A stretch of 64,000 nucleotides of DNA. It comes from Nocardia sp. MH4. GTDB lineage: Bacteria; Actinomycetota; Actinomycetes; Mycobacteriales; Mycobacteriaceae. The DNA is taken from assembly GCF_019266065.1 (NCBI RefSeq), contig NZ_LPNR01000135.1, positions 16,131-80,130 on the forward strand, read 5' to 3'. Shown in pieces: positions 35,701 through 44,524 of the stretch; within the stretch, counting starts at the first letter, position 1; every line of letters starts with the position of its first letter. The notes beneath the pieces were generated by a model, which was not told the origin of the DNA, made no database searches, and saw only the letters and a list, made by a program, of their open reading frames with translations. The position numbers and the translations under genes were made by a program.

Positions 35701-38700
35701 GACCGTCGTGCACGTCGACGAGCAGGGCCAGCAGCGGCTCGCGTCGTACGTGACCGCCGACCGCCCGGTCGACCCGGCCGCGGTGCTCGACACCGCGCGC
35801 GGCAGGCTGCCCGGCTACATGGTGCCGGCCGCGCTGGCCGTGCTGGACCGGATGCCGGTGACCCCGGCGGGCAAACTGGACCGAAAGGCGCTGCCCGCAC
35901 CGGAATTCGCCGTCGCCGCCGGATCACGCGCACCTCGCACGCACCTGGAGATGCGGGTCGCCGCGGTATTCACCGAGATTCTCGGCCGCCCGGTTCCCGG
36001 CGCCGAGGACAGCTTCTTCGAGATCGGCGGCAACTCGCTGCTGGCCACCCGGCTCGCGGCGGCCGTGCACGCGGATTTCAGTGTGGACCTGCCGGTCCGG
36101 CAGATCTTCGAGGCGCCGACCGTGGCGGGCATCGCCCAGCTGATCACGGAAGCGCCCCGGACGCAGCGGGTGGCGCTGGCGGTACACACCCCACGCCCGG
36201 GACGCATACCACTGTCGCTGCCGCAGCAGCGGCTGTGGTTCCTCAACAGATTGTCCCCCGAATCCAGCGCCTACAACATCGCATTCGTCTTGCGAATCGG
36301 CGGAGATCTGGACATCAGCGCTTTGCGGTCCGCACTCACCGATCTGGTGGAGCGCCACGAGGTGCTGCGCACGATTTTCCCGGAGGATCTGTCCGGCGCC
36401 CAGCAGATCGTGCTGCCGGTCGCCGCGGCGCTGCCCGCGCTCGAGGCCGTCGACGCCGATCCGGACCAGGCGCTCGATGCGCTGACCACGTTGGCCCGGC
36501 AGGGCTTCGACCTCACCGGCCAGACCCCGCTGCGGGCCCGGCTGCTGCGGGTCGGGCCGGGGGAGCATCTGCTCGGCGTGGTCGTGCACCACATCGCCGC
36601 CGACGGCTGGTCGCTCGGTCCGCTCACCCGGGACCTGGCGCTGTCGTATGTGGCCAGGGCGGCGGGCACCGAACCGGTGCGCGCGCCACTGCCCGTGCAG
36701 TACGCCGACTTCAGCCTGTGGCAGCGCGCGGTTCTCGGCGCTGAGGACGACCCGGACAGCATCGCCGCCACCCAGCTCGCGCACTGGCGCGCGGCCCTGG
36801 CCGAACTGCCCGACGAACTGCCGCTGCCGTTCGACCGGCCGCGTCCGGCCGAACCGACCGGAGTGGCGGGCAGCGTGCGGTGTGAGATCTCGGCACCGTT
36901 GCAGCGCGCCATGCAGGAGCTGGCTGCGGAGACGGGTGTCAGCTTGTTCATGGTGGTCCGCTCGGCGCTGGCGGTGCTGTTGCGCAGCGTCACCGGTGGT
37001 CGCGACATCCCGATCGGCACGCCGGTGGCCGGCCGCACCGACATCCAGCTCGACGATCTGGTCGGCATGTTCGTCAACACGCTGGTCCTGCGGTCCGACG
37101 TGGACCCGGGCCGCAGCTTCGTCGACCTGCTGCACGCCGACCGCGACGACGAACTCGCCGCGATCGCCAACTCCGACCTGCCGTTCGAGCGCGTCGTCGA
37201 CGCGCTCGGCCGCGACAGCAGGGCGAGCAACCGGCACCCGCTGTTCCAGGTCGCGCTGAGCATGCAGGACGACCGCACGCCGGAACTGGAACTGCCGGGT
37301 CTGCGGCTGGCGGCCGAGGAACTCGACATCGCCCGCGCCAAGTTCGATCTGGAGCTGCGGGTGGCGCCCGGCGACGGCGAGACCCGCACGTTCGACTTCG
37401 TGTACGCCGCCGAGATGTTCGACGCCGCCACGGTCGAGACCATGGCCATCCGGTTCGTCGAGATCCTCACCCAGGTGACGGCCGATCCGCGACAGCTGGT
37501 CTGCGAGATCGACGCCCTCACGGTGCCCGAGCGCCGGTCGCTGGTGCCCGCGCAGGGACCGGCCGCGGTGACCCCGATCGTGCTGGCCGACATCGTCGAA
37601 CGCGCGGCCACCACCTTCGCCCATCGCCCGGCCCTGCGCTGGTTCGCCGGCGGCAGCGTCGCCGGTGCGGTGGGGGAGCTGAACTACGACGAGGTCGGCT
37701 TCCGGGCGCATCGGCTCGGGCGTGCGCTGATCGCTCGCGGCATCGGCACCGGCGACCGCGTCGCGGTCGGCCTGACCCGCGGATTGGACTGCGCGCTGGC
37801 CATTTTCGGCGTCGCGGCCAGCGGCGCGGCCTTCGTGCCGGTCGACCCGCGCTACCCCGCCGACCGGGTGCGGCACATGCTCACCGACTCCGGTGCGCGC
37901 GCGGTGATCACCACGACGGCTGATGCCGAGTCGCTGCGCGAGGCGGCCGGTCCACTCGACACCCAGTGGCTGCTGGTGGACGACGAGGCACTGCACGCCG
38001 AACTGGCGGGCTACGACAGCGTGCCGATCACCGACGCGGAGCGCATCCGGCCGGTGCGCCCCGCCGACCTGGCCTACCAGATCTACACCTCGGGCTCCAC
38101 GGGTCTGCCGAAGGGCGTGACCGTCACCCACAGCGGTCTGGTGAGCCTGGCGGTGGACCTGCAGGAGCGGATGGGCCTGGACCGCTTCGCCCGCACGTTC
38201 TTCTTCTCCACCCCGAGCTTCGACGTCTCCGTGCTCGACATGCTGCTGGCGGTCTGGTCCGGGGCCGAGATGGTGATCGGCCCGATCGACATCTACGGTG
38301 GCGACGAGCTCGGCGCGCTGCTCGAGCGTGAGGACATCACCCACACCTTCCTGACCCCGGCGGTGCTCGCCTCGATCGACGCCACCCGCTGGCCGCTGCC
38401 GCGGCTGCGCGGACTCATGGCCGGCGGCGAGGCCGTGCCGCCGGACCTGGTGGAGAACTGGGCGCCGGGCCGCCGGTTCGTGAACGCCTACGGCCCCACC
38501 GAGTTCACCGTCATCGCGGCGATGTCGCAGCTGCGCGTCGGTGTCCCGGTGACCATCGGCACGCCGGTGCGTGGTGCGCAGGTCCTCGTGCTGGACGAGC
38601 GGCTGCGGCCGGTCGCCACGGGCGTGCCCGGCGAGCTCTACCTCGGCGGCGCGGGCATCGCGCAGGGGTACCACCAGCGGTCCGGCCTGACCGCCGGGCG

Positions 38701-41700
38701 CTTCGTCGCGGATCCGGCCGGGCCCGCGGGCGCCCGGATGTATCGCACCGGTGACGTCGTGCGCTGGACCGCCGACGGCGAACTGGACTACCTGGGCCGC
38801 AGCGACCACCAGGTCAAGGTGCGTGGCTTCCGGATCGAGCTCGGCGAGATCAGCGCCGTGCTCGGCAGCCATCCCGAGGTGCGCTTCGCGCACACCGAGG
38901 TCAGGCGGATCGCCGGCGACGACCGCATCGTGTCCTGGGTGCAGCTGGCCGAGGGCACCGACCCGACCGAACTGGCTCGGGTCCGAAACCACGCGGCGGC
39001 CCGGCTGGCCGGGCACATGGTGCCCGCGTCGCTGACCCTGCTCGACCGCGTACCGCTGACCCCGGTCGGCAAGCTGGACCGGGGCGCGCTGCCGGAACCG
39101 GAGTTCACCGCCACCGCGGGCCGCGCGCCGCAGACCGCGTCCGAGCGGCTCGTCGCGCGGGTGTTCGAGGAACTGGTCGGCGGTAACGAGGTCTCCGCCA
39201 CCGACAGCTTCTTCGACATCGGCGGCAACTCGCTGCTGGCCACCCAGCTGGTGGCGCGGCTGGCCGCCGCCAGCAATGTGCGGCTGGAGGTGCGGACCGT
39301 GTTCGCCGCGCCGACCGTCGAAGAGCTGGCCGCGCTCATCGAGTCCGGGCCGTCCGGCGACGAAGGCCGCCCCGACCTGGTGAAGCAGGAACGCCCGGAG
39401 CGGATTCCGCTGTCCGCGGCCCAGCGCAGGCTCTGGTTCCTGAACCGGTTCAACGCGGGCGCCGAGGGCGAGAGCCAGTCGGCGGGCGCCTACAACATCC
39501 CGGTCGTGCTGCGCTTGCACGGCCCGATCGACCTCGATGCGCTCATTGCGTCTTTGCACACGGTGCAACGTCGGCACGAGACCCTGCGCACGGTGTTCCC
39601 GGAGAGCGCGGGCGAGCCCGAACAGCTCGTACTCGATCCGGAGATCGCGGCCGTCACGCTGTTCCACGCGACGGCGACCCCCGACGAGGTCGGCGCCGCG
39701 GTGACCCGCTTCGTCACCCCGGGCTTCGACCTGTCGTCCTCGGTGCCGATGCGAGCCGCGTTGATCACTGTCGACCACACCGGCCTGCCGGTACCCGCCC
39801 AGGCCAAGCTGGCCGTCGCGGGGTCCAAGGAGCACGTGCTGGTGCTCGTCGTGCACCACATCGCGATGGACGGCTGGTCGCTGGAACCGCTGGCCGGGGA
39901 AGTGGCCGCCGCCTACCGCGGCATCCGCGAGGGCGAGCCGTTCGGCGAGCTGATCCCGGAGATCCAGTACACCGACTACACGCTGTGGCAGCAGGAACTC
40001 CTCGGCACCGAGGACGACCCCGACTCGTTGATCAGCAAGCAGCTCGCGCACTGGCGCGAGGCGCTCGACGGCCTGCCCGAACTGATCACGGTCCCGGCCG
40101 ACCGGCCGCGCCCGCCGGTGCCCTCCTATCGGGGCGGCACGGTCGACTGCGAGGTCGACGCGGCCACCCACCGGGCGCTGCGCGGCATCGCCACGGCCAA
40201 CAACGTCAGCATGTTCATGGTGTTGCACGCGGCCCTGGCCGTGCTGCTGCACCGGGTCACCGGTGACGACGATATCGCCGTGGGTACCGCGACGGCGGGC
40301 CGTGGCCACCCGGCCCTGGACTCGATGATCGGCATGTTCGTCAACACCCTGGTGCTGCGCACCGAGGTCACCGACGAGCGCGCCTTCATCGACCTGCTGC
40401 GTTCGGTGCGCGACCGCGACCTCGACGCGTTCGCCAACGCCGACATGCCGTTCGAGCGGCTCGTCGAGGTGCTCAATCCGGCGCGCTCCCAGGCACATCA
40501 CCCGCTGTTCCAGGTGATGTTGTCGGTGCGCAACGCCCCGGTGCGGATGCTCGAGCTGCCCGGGCTGCGGATCGAGGCGGTCGAGGCCGACGCCGGCATC
40601 GCCAAGTTCGACCTGCAGTTCACCTTCACCGAGACCGAGACCGCCGCGCGCGTCGCCGACGGTGTCACGCTGGCGGTGAACTACGCGGCGGACCTGTTCG
40701 ACGAGGTCACCGCGCGCAGGCTGGGCGACCGGCTGGTGCGGCTGCTCACCGCGGTCGCGGCCGATCCGAACACGGCCGTGGGCGACCTCGCGCTGCTCGA
40801 CGCCGTCGAGTGGACCGCGCTCGCGCCGGTGCACGGCACCCGCGCGGATACCCCGGTCAGCTTCGCCGAGGTGTTCGGTGCCGCCGTCGCCCGGTCCAGG
40901 GACGCGGTGGCGCTGTGTGCCGGCGACACGGTCGTCACCTACGACGCGCTCGACCGCTGGACCAACCGGCTCGCCCGGGTCCTCATCGCTCAGGGCATCG
41001 GCCCGGAAAGCCTGGTGGCCCTGGGAATTCCGCGCTCGGTGGAGTCGGTGGCGACGATGCTCGCCGTCGCCAAGGCCGGTGCGGCGTTCGTCCCGGTCGA
41101 CCCCAACTACCCGGCCCAGCGGATCAGCCACATGCTCACCGATTCCGGTGCGGCCGTGGGCCTGACCCTGCTGGCGCACCGCGACCGGCTGCCCGGCGAC
41201 TGCCGTTGGCTGGTGCTCGACGATCCGCACACCCGCGCGAAGGTGCTCGGCACCGACGATTCGCCGGTCACCGACGCCGACCGGATCCGGCCGCTGCGGG
41301 TGGCCAACCCGGCGTACGTGGTCTACACCTCCGGTTCCACCGGTACGCCGAAGGGCGTGGTGGTGACCCACGGCGGCATCTCGAACTTCGCCGCCGAGTG
41401 CGCGGATCGCTACGACGTGCGGCCCGGCAGCCGGGTCCTGCACTTCGCCACGCCGAGTTTCGACGGGTCGATGCTCGACATCCTGTTCGCGCTCGGCGGG
41501 GCGGCGACCCTGGTGATCGCACCACCCGGCATCGTCGGTGGCGAGGATCTGCGGCAGCTGTTCATCCGGGAGCGGATCACCCACGCGTTCATCACCACCG
41601 CCGCGCTCGGTACCGTCGACCCGGCGGGCGTGCACTCGCTGGCGCACGTGCTCGTCGGTGGCGAGGCGCTGCCACCGGACCTGCTGGCCCGGTGGGCGCC

Positions 41701-43462
41701 GGGACGCAATTTCTACAACGTGTACGGCCCGACGGAGACGACGATCGTCACGCTGATGCCGCAGCCGATGAGCCCGCAGGGGCCGATCACCATCGGCGGC
41801 CCGATCCGCGGCGTCAGCGCCACCGTGCTGGACCGGCGGCTGCATCCGACCCCGATCGGCGTCACCGGCGAGCTGCAGCTGGCCGGTTCGGCGCTGGCTC
41901 GCGGCTACCACAACCGGCCGGGCCTGACCGCGCAGCGCTTCGTCGCCAATCCCTACGGCGCACCGGGCGAACGGATGTACCGCACGGGCGACCTGGTGCG
42001 CTGGCGCGACGGCGCGAAGTCGGCGCTCGATGTCGAGTACGTGGGCCGCACCGACCACCAGGTGAAGGTGCGTGGTTTCCGCATCGAACTCGGCGAGATC
42101 GACGTCGCGTTCGGCAGGCACGCCGATGTCGAGTTCGCGCTCACCATCGGGCACACCACCCAGGCGGGCGTCACCGCGCTGGTCTCGTACGTGAAGGCCA
42201 GGGCGGGCACCGCGCCGACGGTGCGGGAACTGCTCGACCACGTCGGCGGGCACGTGCCGAACTACATGGTTCCGCAGTCGGTCATGCTGCTCGACGAGGT
42301 GCCGCTCAGCCCCGTCGGCAAGCTGGACCGGGCCCGGCTGCCCGAGCCGGTGTTCCTCGCCGCCGAGGGCTACCGCGCGCCGGTGACCCCGGCCGAGGTG
42401 GCGCTGTGCACGGTGTTCGCGGAGGTGCTCGGGGTGGAGCGGGTCGGCGCCGACGACGGGTTCTTCGAACTCGGCGGCAACTCGCTGCTGGCTACCAAGG
42501 TCGTCGCCGCGCTGCGTGAGCAGGGCTACGACATGCCGGTGCAACTGATGTTCGGCGACGCCACGCCGGCCGGCATCGCCGCCCGGCTCGACGGTGCCGA
42601 CGCGGGCGCGGCGATGGCGGCGGCGACGGGGCCGGTGCTCGCCCTCCGTCCGTCCACCGGTCCGCACGACACCCCGCTGTTCTGCGTACACCCCGCGATC
42701 GGCCTGGCCTGGTGCTATGCCGGACTGCTCGCCCACCTCGCGCCCGAGCGTCCGGTGTACGGCCTGCAGGCGCCGCACGTGTCCGGCGACGACCGGTTCA
42801 CCTCGATCCCCGAGGCGGCCGGACACTATGTGGCACACATCAAGTCGATCCAGCCGCACGGTCCCTACCACCTGCTCGGCTGGTCGCTCGGTGGCCTGAT
42901 CGCGCAGGAAGTGGCGGTGCAGCTACAGGACGCGGGGGAGGACGTCGCGCTGCTGGCCATGATGGACAGCTACCAGCTCGGCGACCGCTGGCTCGACACC
43001 GCGATGCCGAGCGTGGCCGACATCCTCGGCGAGTTCGGCGCCGACATCCTCGGCGGGGCGCAGCTGCCCGCCGACATCGACCTGCACGAAGCGGCGGATC
43101 TGCTGCGGGCACAGCCGGGCCCGTTCGCCGCGCTCTCGGTCGAGAATCTCGAACGGCTCTACACCGGGTACGCCGACGGCACGGTGATGGCGAACCGGTT
43201 CCGGCCGCGCACCTTCGACGGCGACCTGGTGTTCTTCACCGCCGCGGCGGACGAGATCAACGCCGCCGATCCGGCCAGGTGCGCCGAGGCCTGGCAGCCG
43301 TTCGTCACCGGCAACATCCACAACCACGACCTGCCCTGCAGGCATGCGGCGATGACCACGCCGGAATCGCTGGCGGCGATCGGCCCCGTGCTGCATCGCC
43401 ACCTCGACGCCGTCCCGGAGATCACCGTGTGCGGCGGCGGCCAGAAGGAGATGCGTCCGTGA
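29795..43462 (+). CDS. Four-module non-ribosomal peptide synthetase (C-A-T)x4-TE
   Basis: This 4,555-residue synthetase starts at ATG 29795, six bases after GGAG. Module 1: C1 about 20-460 with HHIVIDGYG near 151; A1 about 480-1000 with TSGSTGKPKG near 624; T1 serine in GGNSL near 1021. Module 2: C2 from 1081 (HHISGDGWS near 1207), A2 (TSGSTGTPK near 1703), T2 near 2078. Module 3: C3 from 2138 (HHIAADGWS near 2265), A3 (near 2765), T3 near 3143. Module 4: C4 from 3203 (HHIAMDGWS near 3354), A4 (near 3845), T4 near 4226. TE is about 4285-4540 with GWSLGG near 4362 and histidine in CRHAAM near 4515. All C, T and TE catalytic motifs are intact. C1 resembles EntF/starter condensation domains; C2-C4 look like LCL type. 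There is no epimerase, methylase or cyclase. By eye against GrsA, the binding-pocket codes are A1 DVWHFSLVDK (serine), A2 DALFIGMVAK, A3 DVLFMGAVIK and A4 DGLFLGVIVK (hydrophobic, unassigned). The expected product is an N-acylated or N-arylated Ser-X-Y-Z peptide released by TE. The stop overlaps the exporter gene start (GTGA). Confidence 0.95.
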   Translation: MSSLATDRVSSCLTDDDPGQPFALSPGQTALWYAQRIRPDIPLTIAHYVELHGDLDVGRLLYAVERYGAESQVGHVRLLEIDGVPHQRVDLAWRPGWARIDLRGEPDPRAAALRWMNDHASTPIDMEREPLTINVVLRIGDQDWFWYERGHHIVIDGYGAMNALTRTAEIYTAIGEQREPSVSRAAALVDLYADESRYRESSRCRADREYWTEQLAGVGEPMTLSSVTVTGDTHDPGRHRATAVLDPDLDTLLTEAIATHGSANSALIVAALAAYVRSVTGDSDVVLSLPVSARTTVALRRSAGVVSNVVPLRVRFDEHTTVADVVRQTELQITGALRHQRYRSDDIRRDCGYSRDARGFFGPMVNIMLFHDELKFGDIAGQLHVLATGPVEDLSINIYNGDGGRIQLDFEANPKLYGEAEVAAHHGRYLDFLARFLAAEPTTPTRALTAITTAEQARVLREWNATEMPVPTATLVSLFTDQARRSPHAVALEFGDRAIGYAELADRVNQLARELIARGAGPETTVGLCLHRSIEMVIGMYAVLATGAAYLPLDPEHPADRIESVVAQARPVCVLTAARDLVRLPEGVARVDLDTLDVTGHDVAPITDADRRAPLRPEHLAYVIFTSGSTGKPKGVGVTHASIVNRLRWMQAEYPLDHTDAVLQKTPATFDVSVWEFFWPLQVGARLVVAAPDGHRDPAYLARIITEKSITTAHFVPSMLSLFVTDPRVAGGAGLRRVFCSGEALPGATVADFHTALHGPTGGPELHNLYGPTEAAVDVTYWPCPAEATTVPIGSPVWNTQTYVLDPQLRPVPPGVVGELYLAGTQLARGYLGRPDLTADRFVANPFTPGARMYRTGDLARWQLDRPILEYLGRTDFQVKIRGLRIELGEIESALLAQDHIARAVCVARAGRTGDDELVAYVVATPGSAAPEPAVLLSGLRRGLPSYMVPSALVVLDELPLSANGKVDRKALPEPTVGVRLTTGAAAPQTELECALAEIFTEVLALDGTAIGIEDSFFDLGGNSLVAARAVARINTTLDANLTIRDLFEASTIAALAGYISTHKPETSTPKLVPAVRPERVPLSLAQQRLWILNRFAEHAAAYNMPLALRLTGHLDLDALRAGLRDVLDRHESLRTSFPEGPDGAYQLIHPAAAVEPDLAPVDVVAADLTDLVAEATGRGFDLRTETPLRVALFRVGADEHVLLVVLHHISGDGWSIAPLARDLMSAVAARAQGAAPQWTPLPVQYADFALWQRELLGDETDPEAPLGKQLGHWRDALAGLPDQLDLPLDRPRPLRRGTGGDTVGFTIDAEMRRAVSELAHSHGVSMFMVLHAVLAALLARICAGNDITIGTPIAGRSDPALDELVGMFVNTLVLRTEVDPAAGFDRMLDQVRETDLDAFANPDVPFERLVDLVNPERSTARHPLFQVMLSYDRTPELRVELPGVSAELVPLESGVAKFDLQLEVRDNHDDGPLDAEFGFATDVFDRATVEAIARRFTTLLAAVVADPTRPIGDLDLLERREIARLVPVAGAPAEPAGTLARLLGEIAQRLPDAVAVRYLGFDTTYRELDERSNRLARSLIAHGAGPEAVVAVALPRSLESIVAIWAVAKSGAAYVPVDPAYPAERIAHMIGDSGAALGLTLPEHLAALPTTTGKHRKAPEWLVFGTAEFEADCASRSATPLTDTDRSHPMRAGQPAYLIYTSGSTGTPKAVVVTHAGIASLASEQTQLFKVTDAARTMHFSSPSFDASVLELLLGFAAGATVVVAPADLYGGVELANFLRSERITHAFITPAALATVPAGDFPDLGTVIVGGEACSDELVQRWATNYRMHNMYGPSEATVAVTASAAMVAGEPVPLGAPVRGMRLFVLDGRLRPVPPGTPGELYVSGPGVARGYLGKLALTAQRFVANPHGRVGERMYRTGDLVVSDAVGRLRFLGRADDQIKIRGFRIELREIDHVLREHPGVRSALTVVHVDEQGQQRLASYVTADRPVDPAAVLDTARGRLPGYMVPAALAVLDRMPVTPAGKLDRKALPAPEFAVAAGSRAPRTHLEMRVAAVFTEILGRPVPGAEDSFFEIGGNSLLATRLAAAVHADFSVDLPVRQIFEAPTVAGIAQLITEAPRTQRVALAVHTPRPGRIPLSLPQQRLWFLNRLSPESSAYNIAFVLRIGGDLDISALRSALTDLVERHEVLRTIFPEDLSGAQQIVLPVAAALPALEAVDADPDQALDALTTLARQGFDLTGQTPLRARLLRVGPGEHLLGVVVHHIAADGWSLGPLTRDLALSYVARAAGTEPVRAPLPVQYADFSLWQRAVLGAEDDPDSIAATQLAHWRAALAELPDELPLPFDRPRPAEPTGVAGSVRCEISAPLQRAMQELAAETGVSLFMVVRSALAVLLRSVTGGRDIPIGTPVAGRTDIQLDDLVGMFVNTLVLRSDVDPGRSFVDLLHADRDDELAAIANSDLPFERVVDALGRDSRASNRHPLFQVALSMQDDRTPELELPGLRLAAEELDIARAKFDLELRVAPGDGETRTFDFVYAAEMFDAATVETMAIRFVEILTQVTADPRQLVCEIDALTVPERRSLVPAQGPAAVTPIVLADIVERAATTFAHRPALRWFAGGSVAGAVGELNYDEVGFRAHRLGRALIARGIGTGDRVAVGLTRGLDCALAIFGVAASGAAFVPVDPRYPADRVRHMLTDSGARAVITTTADAESLREAAGPLDTQWLLVDDEALHAELAGYDSVPITDAERIRPVRPADLAYQIYTSGSTGLPKGVTVTHSGLVSLAVDLQERMGLDRFARTFFFSTPSFDVSVLDMLLAVWSGAEMVIGPIDIYGGDELGALLEREDITHTFLTPAVLASIDATRWPLPRLRGLMAGGEAVPPDLVENWAPGRRFVNAYGPTEFTVIAAMSQLRVGVPVTIGTPVRGAQVLVLDERLRPVATGVPGELYLGGAGIAQGYHQRSGLTAGRFVADPAGPAGARMYRTGDVVRWTADGELDYLGRSDHQVKVRGFRIELGEISAVLGSHPEVRFAHTEVRRIAGDDRIVSWVQLAEGTDPTELARVRNHAAARLAGHMVPASLTLLDRVPLTPVGKLDRGALPEPEFTATAGRAPQTASERLVARVFEELVGGNEVSATDSFFDIGGNSLLATQLVARLAAASNVRLEVRTVFAAPTVEELAALIESGPSGDEGRPDLVKQERPERIPLSAAQRRLWFLNRFNAGAEGESQSAGAYNIPVVLRLHGPIDLDALIASLHTVQRRHETLRTVFPESAGEPEQLVLDPEIAAVTLFHATATPDEVGAAVTRFVTPGFDLSSSVPMRAALITVDHTGLPVPAQAKLAVAGSKEHVLVLVVHHIAMDGWSLEPLAGEVAAAYRGIREGEPFGELIPEIQYTDYTLWQQELLGTEDDPDSLISKQLAHWREALDGLPELITVPADRPRPPVPSYRGGTVDCEVDAATHRALRGIATANNVSMFMVLHAALAVLLHRVTGDDDIAVGTATAGRGHPALDSMIGMFVNTLVLRTEVTDERAFIDLLRSVRDRDLDAFANADMPFERLVEVLNPARSQAHHPLFQVMLSVRNAPVRMLELPGLRIEAVEADAGIAKFDLQFTFTETETAARVADGVTLAVNYAADLFDEVTARRLGDRLVRLLTAVAADPNTAVGDLALLDAVEWTALAPVHGTRADTPVSFAEVFGAAVARSRDAVALCAGDTVVTYDALDRWTNRLARVLIAQGIGPESLVALGIPRSVESVATMLAVAKAGAAFVPVDPNYPAQRISHMLTDSGAAVGLTLLAHRDRLPGDCRWLVLDDPHTRAKVLGTDDSPVTDADRIRPLRVANPAYVVYTSGSTGTPKGVVVTHGGISNFAAECADRYDVRPGSRVLHFATPSFDGSMLDILFALGGAATLVIAPPGIVGGEDLRQLFIRERITHAFITTAALGTVDPAGVHSLAHVLVGGEALPPDLLARWAPGRNFYNVYGPTETTIVTLMPQPMSPQGPITIGGPIRGVSATVLDRRLHPTPIGVTGELQLAGSALARGYHNRPGLTAQRFVANPYGAPGERMYRTGDLVRWRDGAKSALDVEYVGRTDHQVKVRGFRIELGEIDVAFGRHADVEFALTIGHTTQAGVTALVSYVKARAGTAPTVRELLDHVGGHVPNYMVPQSVMLLDEVPLSPVGKLDRARLPEPVFLAAEGYRAPVTPAEVALCTVFAEVLGVERVGADDGFFELGGNSLLATKVVAALREQGYDMPVQLMFGDATPAGIAARLDGADAGAAMAAATGPVLALRPSTGPHDTPLFCVHPAIGLAWCYAGLLAHLAPERPVYGLQAPHVSGDDRFTSIPEAAGHYVAHIKSIQPHGPYHLLGWSLGGLIAQEVAVQLQDAGEDVALLAMMDSYQLGDRWLDTAMPSVADILGEFGADILGGAQLPADIDLHEAADLLRAQPGPFAALSVENLERLYTGYADGTVMANRFRPRTFDGDLVFFTAAADEINAADPARCAEAWQPFVTGNIHNHDLPCRHAAMTTPESLAAIGPVLHRHLDAVPEITVCGGGQKEMRP

Positions 43463-44448
43463 GTTTGGCGGTAGAAGTACGTGGCCTGGCCAAGAGTTAC
43501 GGCAAGGTGCGCGTGCTGAAGGAGATCGATCTGGAGATCCCGGCGGGCACGGTTCTCGGCCTGCTGGGTCCCAACGGCGCGGGCAAGACGACCACCGTGC
43601 GGGTCGTCACCACGCTGTTGCGGCCGGACGCGGGCTCGATCCGGGTCGCCGGTGTCGACGTGCTGGCCGACCCGGCCACCGCGCGCACCAGGATCGGCCT
43701 GTCCGGTCAGTACGCGGCCGTCGATGCGAACCTGACCGGCTACGAGAACCTACGGATGGTGGCGCGGCTGTACGGCATGTCCCGCAAGCAGGCGACCGCG
43801 CGGGCCGAGCAACTGCTCAACGCGCTCGGCCTCGAGTACGCGGCGGGCAGGCGCGCCGGCACCTACTCCGGCGGTATGGCGCGCCGGCTCGACCTGGCGG
43901 GCGCGCTGGTGGCCCGGCCGCCGGTGGTGGTGCTCGACGAGCCGACCACCGGGCTGGACCCGCGCGGGCGCCTGGACATGTGGCAGGTGATCGGTGACCT
44001 CGTCGACGACGGCACCACCGTGCTGCTCACCACCCAGTACCTCGAGGAAGCCGACCTGCTCGCCGACCGGATCACGGTCATCGACAAGGGCACGGTCATC
44101 GCGCGCGGCTCCGCCGACGAGCTGAAGACCTCCATCGGCGGCGACCGGCTCACCGTCACCCTGGCCGCGGGGCAGAACCCGAGTCCCGCGGTGCAGGTGC
44201 TGCAGCAGGTCGGGATCGGTGAACCGATCCACGAACCCGGCAGCGACGAGGTGTCGGTGGTGGTGGGCAACGGCTCGCGCACCATGGTCGAAGCACTGCG
44301 CCGCCTCGACGACGCGGGCGTGTGTGTTCTCGACGCCGTTGTCGTCCGGCCCACCCTCGACGACGTGTTCCTTTCCCTCACCGGCACCCCGGCCGAGCCG
44401 GCCGCCGAACCCGAAACCGACGACGTGCAAGAGGAGATCCTGTCGTGA
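43459..44448 (+). CDS. DrrA-like ABC transporter ATP-binding protein
   Basis: This 329-residue ATPase has Walker A (GPNGAGKTTT near 38-47), the ABC signature TYSGGMARRLDLA, Walker B (VVVLDEPTTGLDPRG) and switch histidine replaced in context by LLTTQYLEEADLL. It is followed by a C-terminal accessory region ending in DDVFLSLTG, as in the daunorubicin-resistance DrrA family. Such proteins power the export of antibiotics, glycolipids or siderophores. GTG 43459 overlaps the NRPS stop by four bases with AAGGAG upstream, so translation is coupled to the synthetase. It very likely exports the peptide product and may give self-resistance. Confidence 0.92.
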   Translation: MSLAVEVRGLAKSYGKVRVLKEIDLEIPAGTVLGLLGPNGAGKTTTVRVVTTLLRPDAGSIRVAGVDVLADPATARTRIGLSGQYAAVDANLTGYENLRMVARLYGMSRKQATARAEQLLNALGLEYAAGRRAGTYSGGMARRLDLAGALVARPPVVVLDEPTTGLDPRGRLDMWQVIGDLVDDGTTVLLTTQYLEEADLLADRITVIDKGTVIARGSADELKTSIGGDRLTVTLAAGQNPSPAVQVLQQVGIGEPIHEPGSDEVSVVVGNGSRTMVEALRRLDDAGVCVLDAVVVRPTLDDVFLSLTGTPAEPAAEPETDDVQEEILS

Positions 44449-44524
44449 GCGAGCCTCGGCGAGCGAACCATCGACACAGCGTGCGCCCGCGCACCACGGA
44501 GCCGAGCGCCAGCGAGGTGCGGTC
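44449..44524 (+). repeat. Spacer resembling a short interspersed repeat between the two exporter genes
   Basis: Unlike the other operon junctions here, 76 bases separate the ATPase stop from the permease start. They read GTGAGCGAGCCTCGGCGAGC, later GAGCCGAGCGCCAGCGAGG. Both ends carry the string TCGTGAG, as if a cassette had been inserted with duplication of the start region. Similar GAGC/CGAG-rich strings are, to my recollection, common between genes in Nocardia; that is not verifiable from this window. A coding role is unlikely. Confidence 0.4.

Noticed and set aside
30026..42871. Very long open frames of about 1,900 and 2,300 codons on the strand opposite the NRPS gene
   Set aside because: They mirror the NRPS in antisense, are rich in Arg, Gly and Val-Gly-Asp-Arg strings, show no known domain and arise from the third-position GC bias of the real gene.
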